The translations under genes and the position numbers were made by a program. Source: Rhodophyticola sp017644125 (GTDB lineage: Bacteria > Pseudomonadota > Alphaproteobacteria > Rhodobacterales > Rhodobacteraceae). From it: DNA of 64,000 nucleotides. The notes under the pieces were generated by a model. It made no database searches, was not told where the DNA came from, and worked only from the letters and a program-made list of their open reading frames with translations. Location of the stretch: the NCBI RefSeq assembly GCF_042140125.1, contig NZ_CP159473.1. One strand, written 5' to 3'. This document shows positions 26,375-33,552 of this stretch, in pieces (positions within the stretch are counted from its first letter, which is position 1; each line of letters opens with the position of its first letter).

Positions 26375-27559
26375 ATGTTCGACGCCGTCAGCCTTCCCGA
26401 AACCGACCAGATTCTGCGTCTGATGGCGATTTATGCTGCCGATGACAGGCCGATGAAGGTTGATCTCGGCATCGGCGTCTACCGCACCCCGGATGGGCGC
26501 ACCCCGGTCATGGCGGCGGTGAAACAGGCCGAGCAACGGATCTGGCAGAACCAGGACACCAAGAGCTATGTCGGTCTGGCCGGCGATCCGGCATTTCACG
26601 GCGCGATGCGGGATCTTGTGCTGGCCGATGCCGTCCCGGCCGGGCGGGTTGCGGCGGCGGCGGCCCCGGGGGGCACCGGTGCGATACGGCAGATCCTTGA
26701 GATGACAAAGCGGCTCACGCCCGCCGCGGCGGTCTGGCTCAGCGACCCGACCTGGCCCAACCATTCCTCCATTGCCCACTATCTGGGCCTGACCATTCGC
26801 AACTATCGGTATTACGACGCGGAAACCGGCGGTTTGGACCGCGCCGGGATGATGGCCGATCTGTCCGCCGCAGCTCCGGGAGATCTGGTCCTGTTGCATG
26901 CATGTTGCCACAATCCGACGGGGGTGCAACTGGGCCTGCAGGATTGGCAGGCCATCGGCGCGACCTTGCAGACCACCGGCGCGATCCCTTTCATCGATAT
27001 GGCCTATCAGGGCTTTGGCAACAGTCTGGAGGATGACGCCGCCGGCACGCGCCTGCTGGCAGGAATGCTGCCGGAAACCCTGATCGCGGCCAGTTGCTCG
27101 AAGAATTTCGGCCTTTACCGCGACCGGGTGGGGATCGCCATTGCGGTGACATCCGACGAGACCGCGCAGGGCGCGGCGCAGGCGATGCTGGCCTACTTCA
27201 ACCGGCAGAATTACTCTTTTCCCCCCGACCACGGCGCGCGTGTGGTCGAGACGATTCTGGGCGACCCGATCCTGACCGATGTCTGGCGAACGGAACTCCG
27301 CGGGATGCGGGACGGCATGAATGCCACGCGCGCGGCGCTTGCCGAAGCGCTGCGCACCGAAACGGGCTCCGACAGGTTCGGGTTTCTGGGCAGTCACCGG
27401 GGCATGTTTTCGCTGATCGGCGCGACGCCGGAGCAGGTGGACAGGCTGCGGGAGGAGCATGCGATCTATGTCGTGAGAGATGGCCGGATGAATGTCGCGG
27501 GCCTGACCCCCGATGCGATCCCGCATGTGGCAAGAGCCATGGCGGAGGTGCTGGCCTAG
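26375..27559 (+). CDS. Aromatic/aspartate aminotransferase (class I, fold type I PLP)
   Basis: 394 residues similar to AspC/TyrB-type enzymes: KVDLGIGVYRTPDGRTPVM (about 25-43), the HNPTG cofactor motif (CCHNPTGVQLG near 184), DMAYQGFG (about 209-216), and the PLP-binding lysine near residue 243 in ASCSKNFGLYRDRVG. It would transfer amino groups between aromatic amino acids or aspartate and 2-oxoglutarate; specificity cannot be settled by eye. Chosen start MFDAVSLPETDQI at 26375 follows AAGG. It is the last gene of the sulfurtransferase-GNAT unit. Confidence 0.92.
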   Translation: MFDAVSLPETDQILRLMAIYAADDRPMKVDLGIGVYRTPDGRTPVMAAVKQAEQRIWQNQDTKSYVGLAGDPAFHGAMRDLVLADAVPAGRVAAAAAPGGTGAIRQILEMTKRLTPAAAVWLSDPTWPNHSSIAHYLGLTIRNYRYYDAETGGLDRAGMMADLSAAAPGDLVLLHACCHNPTGVQLGLQDWQAIGATLQTTGAIPFIDMAYQGFGNSLEDDAAGTRLLAGMLPETLIAASCSKNFGLYRDRVGIAIAVTSDETAQGAAQAMLAYFNRQNYSFPPDHGARVVETILGDPILTDVWRTELRGMRDGMNATRAALAEALRTETGSDRFGFLGSHRGMFSLIGATPEQVDRLREEHAIYVVRDGRMNVAGLTPDAIPHVARAMAEVLA

Positions 27560-27707
27560 CCGCACATCCCGGTTGCGCCGGCTGACGGCCTGCTGCCGCG
27601 CCACGGCCCGTAACTCCGCCCTTGCCTCACGTGGCGAACGGGTCTATCCCGCGCCATCGCCCGATCCGGGCCAAGTCTCCGACCACCTTGTCAAAACGGA
27701 ACCCAAT

Positions 27708-28331
27708 ATGACCCGCACTCACTTGCCTGGCATTCTTGCCATGGCGGCCATTGTCGTCGCCTCGAACATTCTTGTCCAATTCCTCTTCGGCCAATGGCTG
27801 ACATGGGGCGCATTCACCTATCCGCTGGCCTTCCTCGTCACCGATGTCATGAACCGCGTCTACGGCGTTGCCGCCGCGCGCCGCGTGGTGTTTGTGGGTT
27901 TTCTGGTCGGCGTCGGCTGTTCCCTGATCGGTACGCAGATCATGGGCGAGTTCGGCCCGTTGGTTACGCTGCGCATCGCGATCGGCTCGGGTGTGGCGTT
28001 TCTCACCGCGCAGCTTCTGGACGTCGCGATTTTCGACAGAATGCGCGATGGCGTCTGGTGGAAGGCGCCGATCGTCTCGACCATCATCGGCTCTTCGGTC
28101 GATACCGCGCTGTTCTTCACCATCGCCTTTTCAGCCTCGCTCAGCTTCATCGAACCCGGCAATGACGTAAGCTGGGCCGGTGAGATCCTTCCGCTTCTGG
28201 GCGTCGGGCCGGAGGTTCCGCTTTGGGTCTCGCTGGCTGTCGCAGACTGGGGCGTGAAGCTATCTCTGGCAATCCTTGCGCTGGTCCCTTTCCGGATCCT
28301 CACGAAGAGGTTATTGGCACATGTCGCATAA
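27708..28331 (+). CDS. yhhQ: Queuosine precursor transporter (YhhQ/VUT family)
   Basis: Inner-membrane transporter for preQ0/preQ1 used in tRNA queuosine synthesis. 207 residues, about six helices, with the family signature TYPLAFLVTDVMNRVYGVAAARRVV (about 33-57) containing the conserved TD and NR(V/L)YG. The start at 27708 follows AAACGGA and gives a full-length family protein. I looked for a preQ1 riboswitch in the 148 bases upstream and saw none. This adds to the tRNA-modification genes of this segment (mnmD, trmO, trhO). Confidence 0.88.
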   Translation: MTRTHLPGILAMAAIVVASNILVQFLFGQWLTWGAFTYPLAFLVTDVMNRVYGVAAARRVVFVGFLVGVGCSLIGTQIMGEFGPLVTLRIAIGSGVAFLTAQLLDVAIFDRMRDGVWWKAPIVSTIIGSSVDTALFFTIAFSASLSFIEPGNDVSWAGEILPLLGVGPEVPLWVSLAVADWGVKLSLAILALVPFRILTKRLLAHVA

Positions 28332-28337
28332 AACCTT

Positions 28338-28366
28338 TTGACATCCACAAAATCTGTGGCAGCATC
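28338..28366 (+). promoter_or_regulatory. Candidate promoter with embedded palindrome
   Basis: TTGACA at 28338-28343 is a consensus -35 box. About 17-18 bases later GCATCT is a weak -10. Between them CCACA-N5-TGTGG (28345-28359) is a perfect inverted repeat that could be an operator. The predicted start of transcription, near 28372, is just before the structured element described next. Confidence 0.45.
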
Positions 28367-28380
28367 TCCTCAACCGCAAC

Positions 28381-28525
28381 AAATCGAAAGGAGGTGATCC
28401 AGTGTCTAGAGAGGTATTGGAGAATGGCGTCGGGACAACTTGGGAGGTACGCCTTTAGGCAATCCTAGGGGGCGAACCCCATCCCAGGTGAGCCGCTGGT
28501 TCTGACCGCGCCCACCTCCTGATTT
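28381..28525 (+). ncRNA. Structured leader or small RNA with extended anti-16S complement
   Basis: GAAAGGAGGTGATCCAG at 28386-28402 is the exact complement of 17 nt at the 3' end of bacterial 16S rRNA (CTGGATCACCTCCTTTC). GGAGGTG (28390-28396) can instead pair with CACCTCC (28513-28519), and the helix continues with AAATC/GATTT (28381-28385 with 28521-28525) across a small internal loop, so the ribosome-binding site can be sequestered. Inside, a GGGG-GCGAA-CCCC hairpin lies near 28468-28481. A strong terminator follows at 28530-28558. The unit lies on the arfB strand, 67 bases before its start, so it may be an attenuating leader or an independent small RNA. I do not recognise an Rfam family. 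Confidence 0.55.
28402..28458 (+). CDS. 18-residue frame behind the extended Shine-Dalgarno
   Basis: GTG at 28402 follows AGGAGG with 7-base spacing and opens an 18-codon frame (MSREVLENGVGTTWEVRL) ending at TAG 28456. It lies wholly inside the predicted structured element. It could be a leader peptide whose translation alters the downstream fold, or a small protein in its own right. Only the very strong ribosome-binding site supports it. Confidence 0.4.
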   Translation: MSREVLENGVGTTWEVRL

Positions 28526-28529
28526 CTCG

Positions 28530-28558
28530 AAAGGGTCGTCCATTGGGCGGCCCTTTTT
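28530..28558 (+). terminator. Intrinsic terminator upstream of arfB
   Basis: A 12-bp stem (AAAGGGTCGTCC with GGGCGGCCCTTT, containing T-G wobbles) with a 3-base loop is followed by TTTTT. It ends 66 bases before arfB on the same strand, so arfB expression would need readthrough or a promoter within those 66 bases. Confidence 0.8.
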
Positions 28559-28624
28559 AGTTGGAGCCGGCCCGTCCACATCCTGTACACAGGCCTCACA
28601 CACCCGTGCTTGCGAGACCTGCCC

Positions 28625-29041
28625 ATGCCGCTCACCATCACCGACCAGATCACCATTGAAGACTGGGAAATGACCGAGCATTTCGTCCGCGCGTCCGGCC
28701 CGGGCGGGCAGAATGTAAACAAGGTCTCGACAGCGGTCGAATTGCGGTTCGAGGCCGAACGCTCGCCCAACCTGCCCGATGCGGTGAAACGGCGGCTGCG
28801 GCGGCTGGCGGGATCGCGCTGGACCAAGGACGGGGCGGTGGTGATTTTCGTGCAGGAGACGCGGACCCAGTCCCGCAACCGGGAGATCGCGCGGACCCGG
28901 CTGGCGGATCTTGTACGCAAGGCGACGGTTGTACCGAAACGCCGCCGCCCGACAAAGCCGACGCGCGGGTCGGTGGAGCGTCGGCTGAAAGCCAAGAAGG
29001 TCCGGGGCGAGATCAAGGCGAAGCGCGGACGCGTGGAGTGA
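28625..29041 (+). CDS. arfB: Alternative ribosome-rescue factor ArfB (YaeJ), peptidyl-tRNA hydrolase
   Basis: Hydrolyses peptidyl-tRNA on ribosomes stalled without a stop codon. 138 residues: the RF catalytic GGQ is at 27-29 (ASGPGGQNVNKVSTAVELRF), and the C-terminal tail is strongly basic (RRPTKPTRGSVERRLKAKK and onward), as needed to enter the empty mRNA channel. ATG 28625 was chosen to give the family start MPLTITDQITI; it has no good Shine-Dalgarno, which is interesting given the structured element and terminator just upstream. SmpB is encoded 3.8 kb upstream. A broken copy of its 3' end is found at 30557. Confidence 0.92.
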   Translation: MPLTITDQITIEDWEMTEHFVRASGPGGQNVNKVSTAVELRFEAERSPNLPDAVKRRLRRLAGSRWTKDGAVVIFVQETRTQSRNREIARTRLADLVRKATVVPKRRRPTKPTRGSVERRLKAKKVRGEIKAKRGRVE

Positions 29042-29261
29042 CATGCCCGTGGCTTATGAGGGCGCGCGCTGGCGACTTTGGGCCGCCAAATCCGGGGGGT
29101 GCGTACATAGGCTTTTGCCCGCGTGAAACCGCCTACGCGTCGCCATGGCTTGATGCCGCCCGCCGCCCGCCTTCCCGCTCAGCGACCTATGGTCCTCTTT
29201 TGCCGGGCCGGAGTTGCGGCAAGTCTGGCCCCGACGGCGTATATGCGGACAGGAGGCTCTC

Positions 29262-30191
29262 ATGAAAATCGGAATTGTCGGTGCTGGCATGGTCGGCTCG
29301 GCGGCGGCCTTCGCCATGGTGATGCGCGGGATCGGATCGCGGATCGTGCTTGTCGATCTTGACGAAAAACGCGCGCGGGCCGAGGCGGAGGATATTGCCC
29401 ATGCGGTGCCGTTTGCGCATCCGGTGGTCGTTGAGGCGGGCGATTATGCGGATCTGAGGGGGGCCGAGGTTGTGATTCTGGCCGCGGGCGTGTCGCAGAA
29501 ACCGGGGGAAACGCGGCTACAGCTTCTGACGCGCAACCGCGCCGTGTTCCAGCAGGTCGTGGCCCGCGTGATGGAGGTTGCGCCCGAGGCGATCCTGCTG
29601 GTCGCGTCGAACCCGGTGGATATCATGGGGCAGATCACGCAGCAGATCTCGGGCCTGCCGCCGGGGCGCGTGATCGGCTCGGGCACGATCCTGGACACGG
29701 CGCGGTTCCGCTGGCTTCTGGGGCGTCATCTGGGGATCGCGCCGAGTTCGGTGCATGGCTACGTGCTTGGCGAACACGGCGACAGCGAGGTGCTGGCCTG
29801 GTCGAACGTGCGCGTGGGCTCCCTTCAACTTTCTGATTTCGCGGCACAAATATCGGCGGCGGTGACGGCTGACGTCCGCGCGCGGATCGACAAGGGGGTC
29901 CGTCGGGCGGCCTACACGATCATCGAGGGCAAGGGCGCCACATGGTACGGGATCGGCGCGGGGCTGGCCCGGATCGTGGCGGCGATCGAGGCGGACGAAC
30001 AGGCGGTCCTGTCGGTCAGCTGCGTGTCGGATGTGCTGGATGTTCAAGGGGTCGCCTGCTCTCTGCCCCGGGTCGTGGGGCGCGCGGGCGTGGTGGCCGA
30101 ACTGATGCCCGGACTGTCCGAGGACGAGCGCGAGGGGCTGCGCGCCTCGGCCCGTCTGCTGAAAACGGCGGTGGAGGAACTGGGCGACTGA
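29262..30191 (+). CDS. ldh: L-lactate dehydrogenase
   Basis: NAD-dependent reduction of pyruvate to lactate, or the reverse. 309 residues. The Rossmann motif is GAGMVGSAAAFAM (about 7-19). The specificity loop reads SQKPGETRLQLL: Gln at the position that is Arg in malate dehydrogenases, which argues for lactate. The catalytic His is in GEHGDSE (about 176-182), and NPVDIMG precedes it. An AGGAGG lies 5-8 bases before ATG 29262. True NAD-dependent LDH is uncommon in this bacterial group. A fragment of a second copy lies downstream (30338-30439), indicating a past duplication. Confidence 0.92.
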   Translation: MKIGIVGAGMVGSAAAFAMVMRGIGSRIVLVDLDEKRARAEAEDIAHAVPFAHPVVVEAGDYADLRGAEVVILAAGVSQKPGETRLQLLTRNRAVFQQVVARVMEVAPEAILLVASNPVDIMGQITQQISGLPPGRVIGSGTILDTARFRWLLGRHLGIAPSSVHGYVLGEHGDSEVLAWSNVRVGSLQLSDFAAQISAAVTADVRARIDKGVRRAAYTIIEGKGATWYGIGAGLARIVAAIEADEQAVLSVSCVSDVLDVQGVACSLPRVVGRAGVVAELMPGLSEDEREGLRASARLLKTAVEELGD

Positions 30192-30198
30192 CCCCCCC

Positions 30199-30263
30199 CA
30201 AACCGGGGATATAGAACCGGTATATCCGCGGTATATATCCGGTATCTCCACCTGAGATACCGG
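30199..30263. repeat. Cluster of overlapping hairpins with ggtatat/ggtatc units after ldh
   Basis: Successive inverted repeats follow the ldh stop: GGATATA with TATATCC, then CCGGTATCTC (30239-30248) with GAGATACCGG (30254-30263), a perfect 10-bp stem with a 5-base loop. The unit ggtatat(c) recurs three times. There is no T-tract. It may act as the ldh 3' end or be the trace of a small repeat element. Confidence 0.5.
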
Positions 30264-30337
30264 GCGGCCTCCGGGCCGGAGACATGACACGGGCCCGCAG
30301 AAGATCGGCCCGGCCCGGGAGGATGAGGGGCGTGTGT

Positions 30338-30439
30338 GGTGGCGGAACTGATGCCGAACCTGAGCGCGGAGGAACAGGAGGGACTGCGGGCGTCAGCCCG
30401 GGTTCTGAAGGACGCGGTGGAGGCGTTGGGGCCGTGATC
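30338..30439 (+). pseudogene. C-terminal fragment of a second L-lactate dehydrogenase
   Basis: The 33 codons ending at TGA 30437 match the C-terminus of the intact ldh at 25 of 33 positions: VVAELMPNLSAEEQEGLRAS here against VVAELMPGLSEDEREGLRAS there, then a similar ending. A TGA lies four codons upstream in frame, and no earlier part of ldh is recognisable. This is a remnant of a duplicated ldh. Confidence 0.8.
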
Positions 30440-30556
30440 AGGGGTGATCAGGATTGAGCATGTGGGATAAGAGATTGGTTTTGTCGAGTTTTCGGGGTTT
30501 CGTTAGAGATTAGTTAAAGTTTTGGCGGCTTGCGTGGAGACGGGCCGTACGCGACA

Positions 30557-30646
30557 CCGTGGCCGAAACGGCGGGTGGCGACGGAGCGGCGGCTGAAGGC
30601 AAACAAGGCCCGGGAGTAGGTGAAGATCTTACAGGGCCGGGTTTGA
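30557..30646 (+). pseudogene. C-terminal fragment of a second arfB
   Basis: One frame reads PKRR, VATERRLKANKARE, a TAG stop, then VKILQGRV and TGA. This parallels the arfB tail, which has PKRRR, SVERRLKAKKVRGE, IKAKRGRVE and TGA. A deletion of about nine codons and an in-frame stop show that it is dead. It follows the ldh fragment, so gene order is inverted relative to the intact arfB-ldh pair. Confidence 0.65.
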
Positions 30647-30720
30647 ATACGGTTTGCCGTATTTGTGGCCAAAAACGGCGCTCGCGTCAACTTTAGAGAA
30701 CTGTTGGTGTTTCGCCGTTA

Positions 30721-32163
30721 CTAGTTTCGTTGCTCTTTTAATTTCAACTGCTCCTTCAAACCTAAATGAACTTTAAGCCGAGTGGCTGTTGCGTCCCACT
30801 CAGACTTAGTATCGGAGTACCTAAACGTCCATGCCGACCCACCGCCGCTAGAGGGCGACAAATAGCCGATTACAGAAAATCTGTACAGGGCATCTAGCGC
30901 TGCGTCGGCATCCATAGTGTTATCTTTAGTTTTTACTTGGTTGTAAGCTTCAACAAACTGATCCCGACGAAAGGTTATCGTTCCAACCTTGGATAATGCT
31001 GTGAGTGCTTCAGTCCATTTTTTCCAATGTGGTTGGATTTCGTCGTTCATCTCATCCCGTAGGTATACGGAATAATCTTCACGACAATCGTTAAGGTCGG
31101 AATTCTGAAAAACCAAAGGATCACCACCACGATTTTTTGCTATAATCAAAGCCTCATTAAGAAACTGGATTACATCTCTAGGCCGAAGAAAGGTTCTAGC
31201 AAATACGTGATTCAGCTTGAGTTGCGAGCCGCGCATCTTCTCGCCATCTTCAATTTGGTCCCAACTGACTTCACTGCCCAACCTCGCCTTTAAACGATTT
31301 TCCACTAGCGCCTTTAGGCTCCGTTCATCCCAATGAAGTGGCACGGTTACTGTTCGAGTTATCTTGTTCTTGTCTGAGAACTGAATTTGCTCCCATATAT
31401 CACTACGAAGATAAATTATTGGCGAGATATTGGCCCGAAGGTTATTGGATCCACTAATTACACGAACGGCCAGTATGAGGCCGATCAGCATTCTTTTTCT
31501 GGTATCGTCGAGCTGATCAAGTCCCTGATCAAGTTCATTAAAATGAAGAAATAGCCTTTTAATGCCTAGTTCGGCAACGACATCAGACACATCTCGAAGA
31601 ATTGAAGTTGCTAGAGTGTCTAATTCTAGACCAAGGACGCGCTCACGAGAAGGATCACCAAAGGTAATTGATCCCAATGAAACGCCGGCGATTTGTGGAC
31701 CGATTGAAAGACCTACAACTTTAAGCTTTGGTCGAGCCAAAATCATCTTCGTTTCTGGGTCAGTGGTGCCAAAGTTCTCCATTAGAAACCTGCTGAGACC
31801 TTGTAGCTTATCAGTATACTTCGAGCGCCCTAGACGAACGACAGTACTTGCGACACGTATAGAAATCAGTAGACGCCAAGAAGCAACATAGGCCTCTGTT
31901 TCGGAAGCGCCCTTGTCGACTAATTGGGCGTGGGCGCCCCATGGATAGCTACGTAGAGATAGAGGCTTGCCGTGCTCCCGAAGATTATTTTCCGTAAAAT
32001 GCCTAACCAGAGCAGTTTTCCCGCTACCCTTTCTACCCAAAACGAGCAGAATTTTTCCGCTTTCGATCCGTTGAACTGAGTCGGTCGTCAGAAAATAATC
32101 CAAAACTGGGTCATCTTCAGCCGCGATCTCACCAAATGACGCTAAGTCGGACAGTGTAACCAT
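30721..32163 (-). CDS. P-loop ATPase, Sll1717-like, probably horizontally acquired
   Basis: 480 residues, no close characterised relative known to me. Walker A is GRKGSGKT at 43-50. A Walker B-like strand RLFLHFNELDQ spans 203-213 (NExD in place of a simple DE). YLRSDIW near 251 and RPRDVIQF at 327-334 resemble sensor 1 and sensor 2 of KAP/STAND-like NTPases and the Sll1717 family. The C-terminal 120 residues look like a winged-helix region and end in a Lys/Glu-rich helix. Base composition is much lower in GC than its neighbours (two sampled 60-base lines give 38% and 47%), with frequent TTA, ATA and AGA codons. It is a single gene without partner, 30 bases from pncB. A role in phage defence is possible but unproven. 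Confidence 0.75.
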   Translation of the reverse strand: MVTLSDLASFGEIAAEDDPVLDYFLTTDSVQRIESGKILLVLGRKGSGKTALVRHFTENNLREHGKPLSLRSYPWGAHAQLVDKGASETEAYVASWRLLISIRVASTVVRLGRSKYTDKLQGLSRFLMENFGTTDPETKMILARPKLKVVGLSIGPQIAGVSLGSITFGDPSRERVLGLELDTLATSILRDVSDVVAELGIKRLFLHFNELDQGLDQLDDTRKRMLIGLILAVRVISGSNNLRANISPIIYLRSDIWEQIQFSDKNKITRTVTVPLHWDERSLKALVENRLKARLGSEVSWDQIEDGEKMRGSQLKLNHVFARTFLRPRDVIQFLNEALIIAKNRGGDPLVFQNSDLNDCREDYSVYLRDEMNDEIQPHWKKWTEALTALSKVGTITFRRDQFVEAYNQVKTKDNTMDADAALDALYRFSVIGYLSPSSGGGSAWTFRYSDTKSEWDATATRLKVHLGLKEQLKLKEQRN

Positions 32164-32203
32164 TGTATATCCCTAAGCCCCATTAGCCGTGTATTATACA
32201 ATG
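32161..32203. repeat. 9-bp inverted repeat joining the ATPase start and the pncB end
   Basis: CATTGTATA (32161-32169, containing the ATPase start codon) and TATACAATG (32195-32203, containing the pncB stop) are exact reverse complements separated by 25 bases. It could be an operator for the ATPase gene, a hairpin ending pncB transcripts, or the scar of the insertion event. Confidence 0.55.
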
Positions 32204-33486
32204 ACTGGCGATGCAATCTGCTCCCCAACCCCGAACACCCGCTTGTAGCGCTCGATCTCGGCTTCCGGCCCCATGGCCTTTTCCGGGTTGTCGGAGAGCT
32301 TCACCGTAGGCCGCCCGTTCGCCGCAATGGCCTTGCAGACCAGAGAGAAGGGCGCCAGCGCGTCGTCTTTCACCAGCCCCCTGAAATCATTGGTCAAAAG
32401 CGTACCCCAGCCGAAGCTCACCCTGACACGGCCGGAGAACTGGGCGTGCAGCGTCTCGATCTTGTCGACGTCCAGACCGTCGGAGAAGATCACCAGCTTC
32501 TCGCGCGGGTCCTCGCCCCGGCTTTTCCACCAGTCGATGGCGATCTCGGCGCCCTTGGCGGGGTCGCCTGAATCGATGCGGATGCCGGTCCAGCCCGCCA
32601 GCCAGTCGGGCGCGCGGTCGAGGAAGCCCCTGGTGCCGTAGGTGTCGGGCAGGATGACGCGGAGGTTGCCGTCATGCTCCTCGTGCCAGTCGGAGAGCAC
32701 ATCGTAGGGGGCGGCGGCGAGGCTCGCGTCATCCCCGGCCAGCGCGGCATAGACCATGGGCAGTTCGTGGGCATTGGTGCCGATCGCCTCAAGGTCGCGG
32801 TTCTTGGCGATGAGGCAGTTCGACGTGCCGGGGAAGGCGTCGCCCAGCCCCTCCTGCATGGCCTGCACGCACCAGTCCTGCCAGAGGAAGGAGTGGCGGC
32901 GTCTGGTGCCGAAATCGGCGATGCGCAGCCCGTCGATGGGTTTGAGCCGTTCGATCTTCTCCCAGAGCTTGGTCATGGCGCGGGCGTAGAGGATCTGCAG
33001 CTCGAACTTGCCCATGGTGGAGAGCACGGCGCGGCCGCGCAGTTCCATGAGCACGGCGAGGGCGGGGATTTCCCAGAGCATGACCTCGGGCCAGGCGCCT
33101 TCGAAGGTCAGCTCGTACTGGTCGCCGACGCGTTCGAGATGGTAGGGGGGCAGTTGCAGGTTCTCGAACCATTCCATGAAGGCGGGGGAGAACATCTGCC
33201 GCTTGCCGTAGAAGGTGTTGCCGCGCATCCATGTGCTTTCGCCCCGGCGCAGGCGCAGGGTGCGGATATGGTCGAGCTGTTCGCGCAGCTCGCCCTCGTC
33301 GATGAGCCGGGCCAGCGGAATGCGCGTGGTGCGGTTGATGAGCGAGAATGTGACCTGCGTGTCGGGCCGGTTGCGGAACACGGACTGGCACATCAGGAGC
33401 TTGTAGAAATCCGTGTCGATCAGGGAGCGGACGATCGGGTCGATCTTCCATTTGTGGTTGTAGACGCGGGTGGCGATGTCGACCAT
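32194..33486 (-). CDS. pncB: Nicotinate phosphoribosyltransferase
   Basis: Makes nicotinate mononucleotide from nicotinate and PRPP in NAD salvage. 430 residues. Family blocks include SLIDTDFYKLLMCQSVF (about 21-37), FGTRRRHSF with the phosphorylatable/catalytic His region (about 195-203), GTSNCLIAK, and the PRPP-binding IRIDSGDPAKGAEIA (about 300-314) and LVIFSDGLDVDKI. It lies 66 bases downstream of pncA on the same strand; together they form the nicotinamide-to-NaMN route. Its 3' end abuts the low-GC ATPase gene, so an acquired gene inserted directly behind it. Confidence 0.95.
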   Translation of the reverse strand: MVDIATRVYNHKWKIDPIVRSLIDTDFYKLLMCQSVFRNRPDTQVTFSLINRTTRIPLARLIDEGELREQLDHIRTLRLRRGESTWMRGNTFYGKRQMFSPAFMEWFENLQLPPYHLERVGDQYELTFEGAWPEVMLWEIPALAVLMELRGRAVLSTMGKFELQILYARAMTKLWEKIERLKPIDGLRIADFGTRRRHSFLWQDWCVQAMQEGLGDAFPGTSNCLIAKNRDLEAIGTNAHELPMVYAALAGDDASLAAAPYDVLSDWHEEHDGNLRVILPDTYGTRGFLDRAPDWLAGWTGIRIDSGDPAKGAEIAIDWWKSRGEDPREKLVIFSDGLDVDKIETLHAQFSGRVRVSFGWGTLLTNDFRGLVKDDALAPFSLVCKAIAANGRPTVKLSDNPEKAMGPEAEIERYKRVFGVGEQIASPVIV

Positions 33487-33552
33487 GCGTGTGGTCTCCC
33501 CTCAACTGGTCCTTTGGGTTAAAGCAAGCGGGCGGAGGGGAGTCCAGCCGGG

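Larger units (their letters stand above)
30192..30720. other. Decayed 529-base stretch between ldh and the ATPase gene
   Basis: No intact gene. It contains the hairpin cluster (30199-30263), a fragment of a second ldh (30338-30439) and of a second arfB (30557-30646). From about 30450 the base composition drops towards that of the ATPase gene. I see no transposase, direct-repeat boundary or tRNA attachment site. Confidence 0.6.

Noticed and set aside
27560..27707. preQ1 riboswitch upstream of the queuosine precursor transporter
   Set aside because: No preQ1-type hairpin with an A-rich tail could be found in the leader.
28386..28402. 16S rRNA gene fragment on the minus strand
   Set aside because: Only the 17 bases match the 16S tail; the flanking sequence does not continue into 16S or the spacer, so it is not an rRNA gene remnant.
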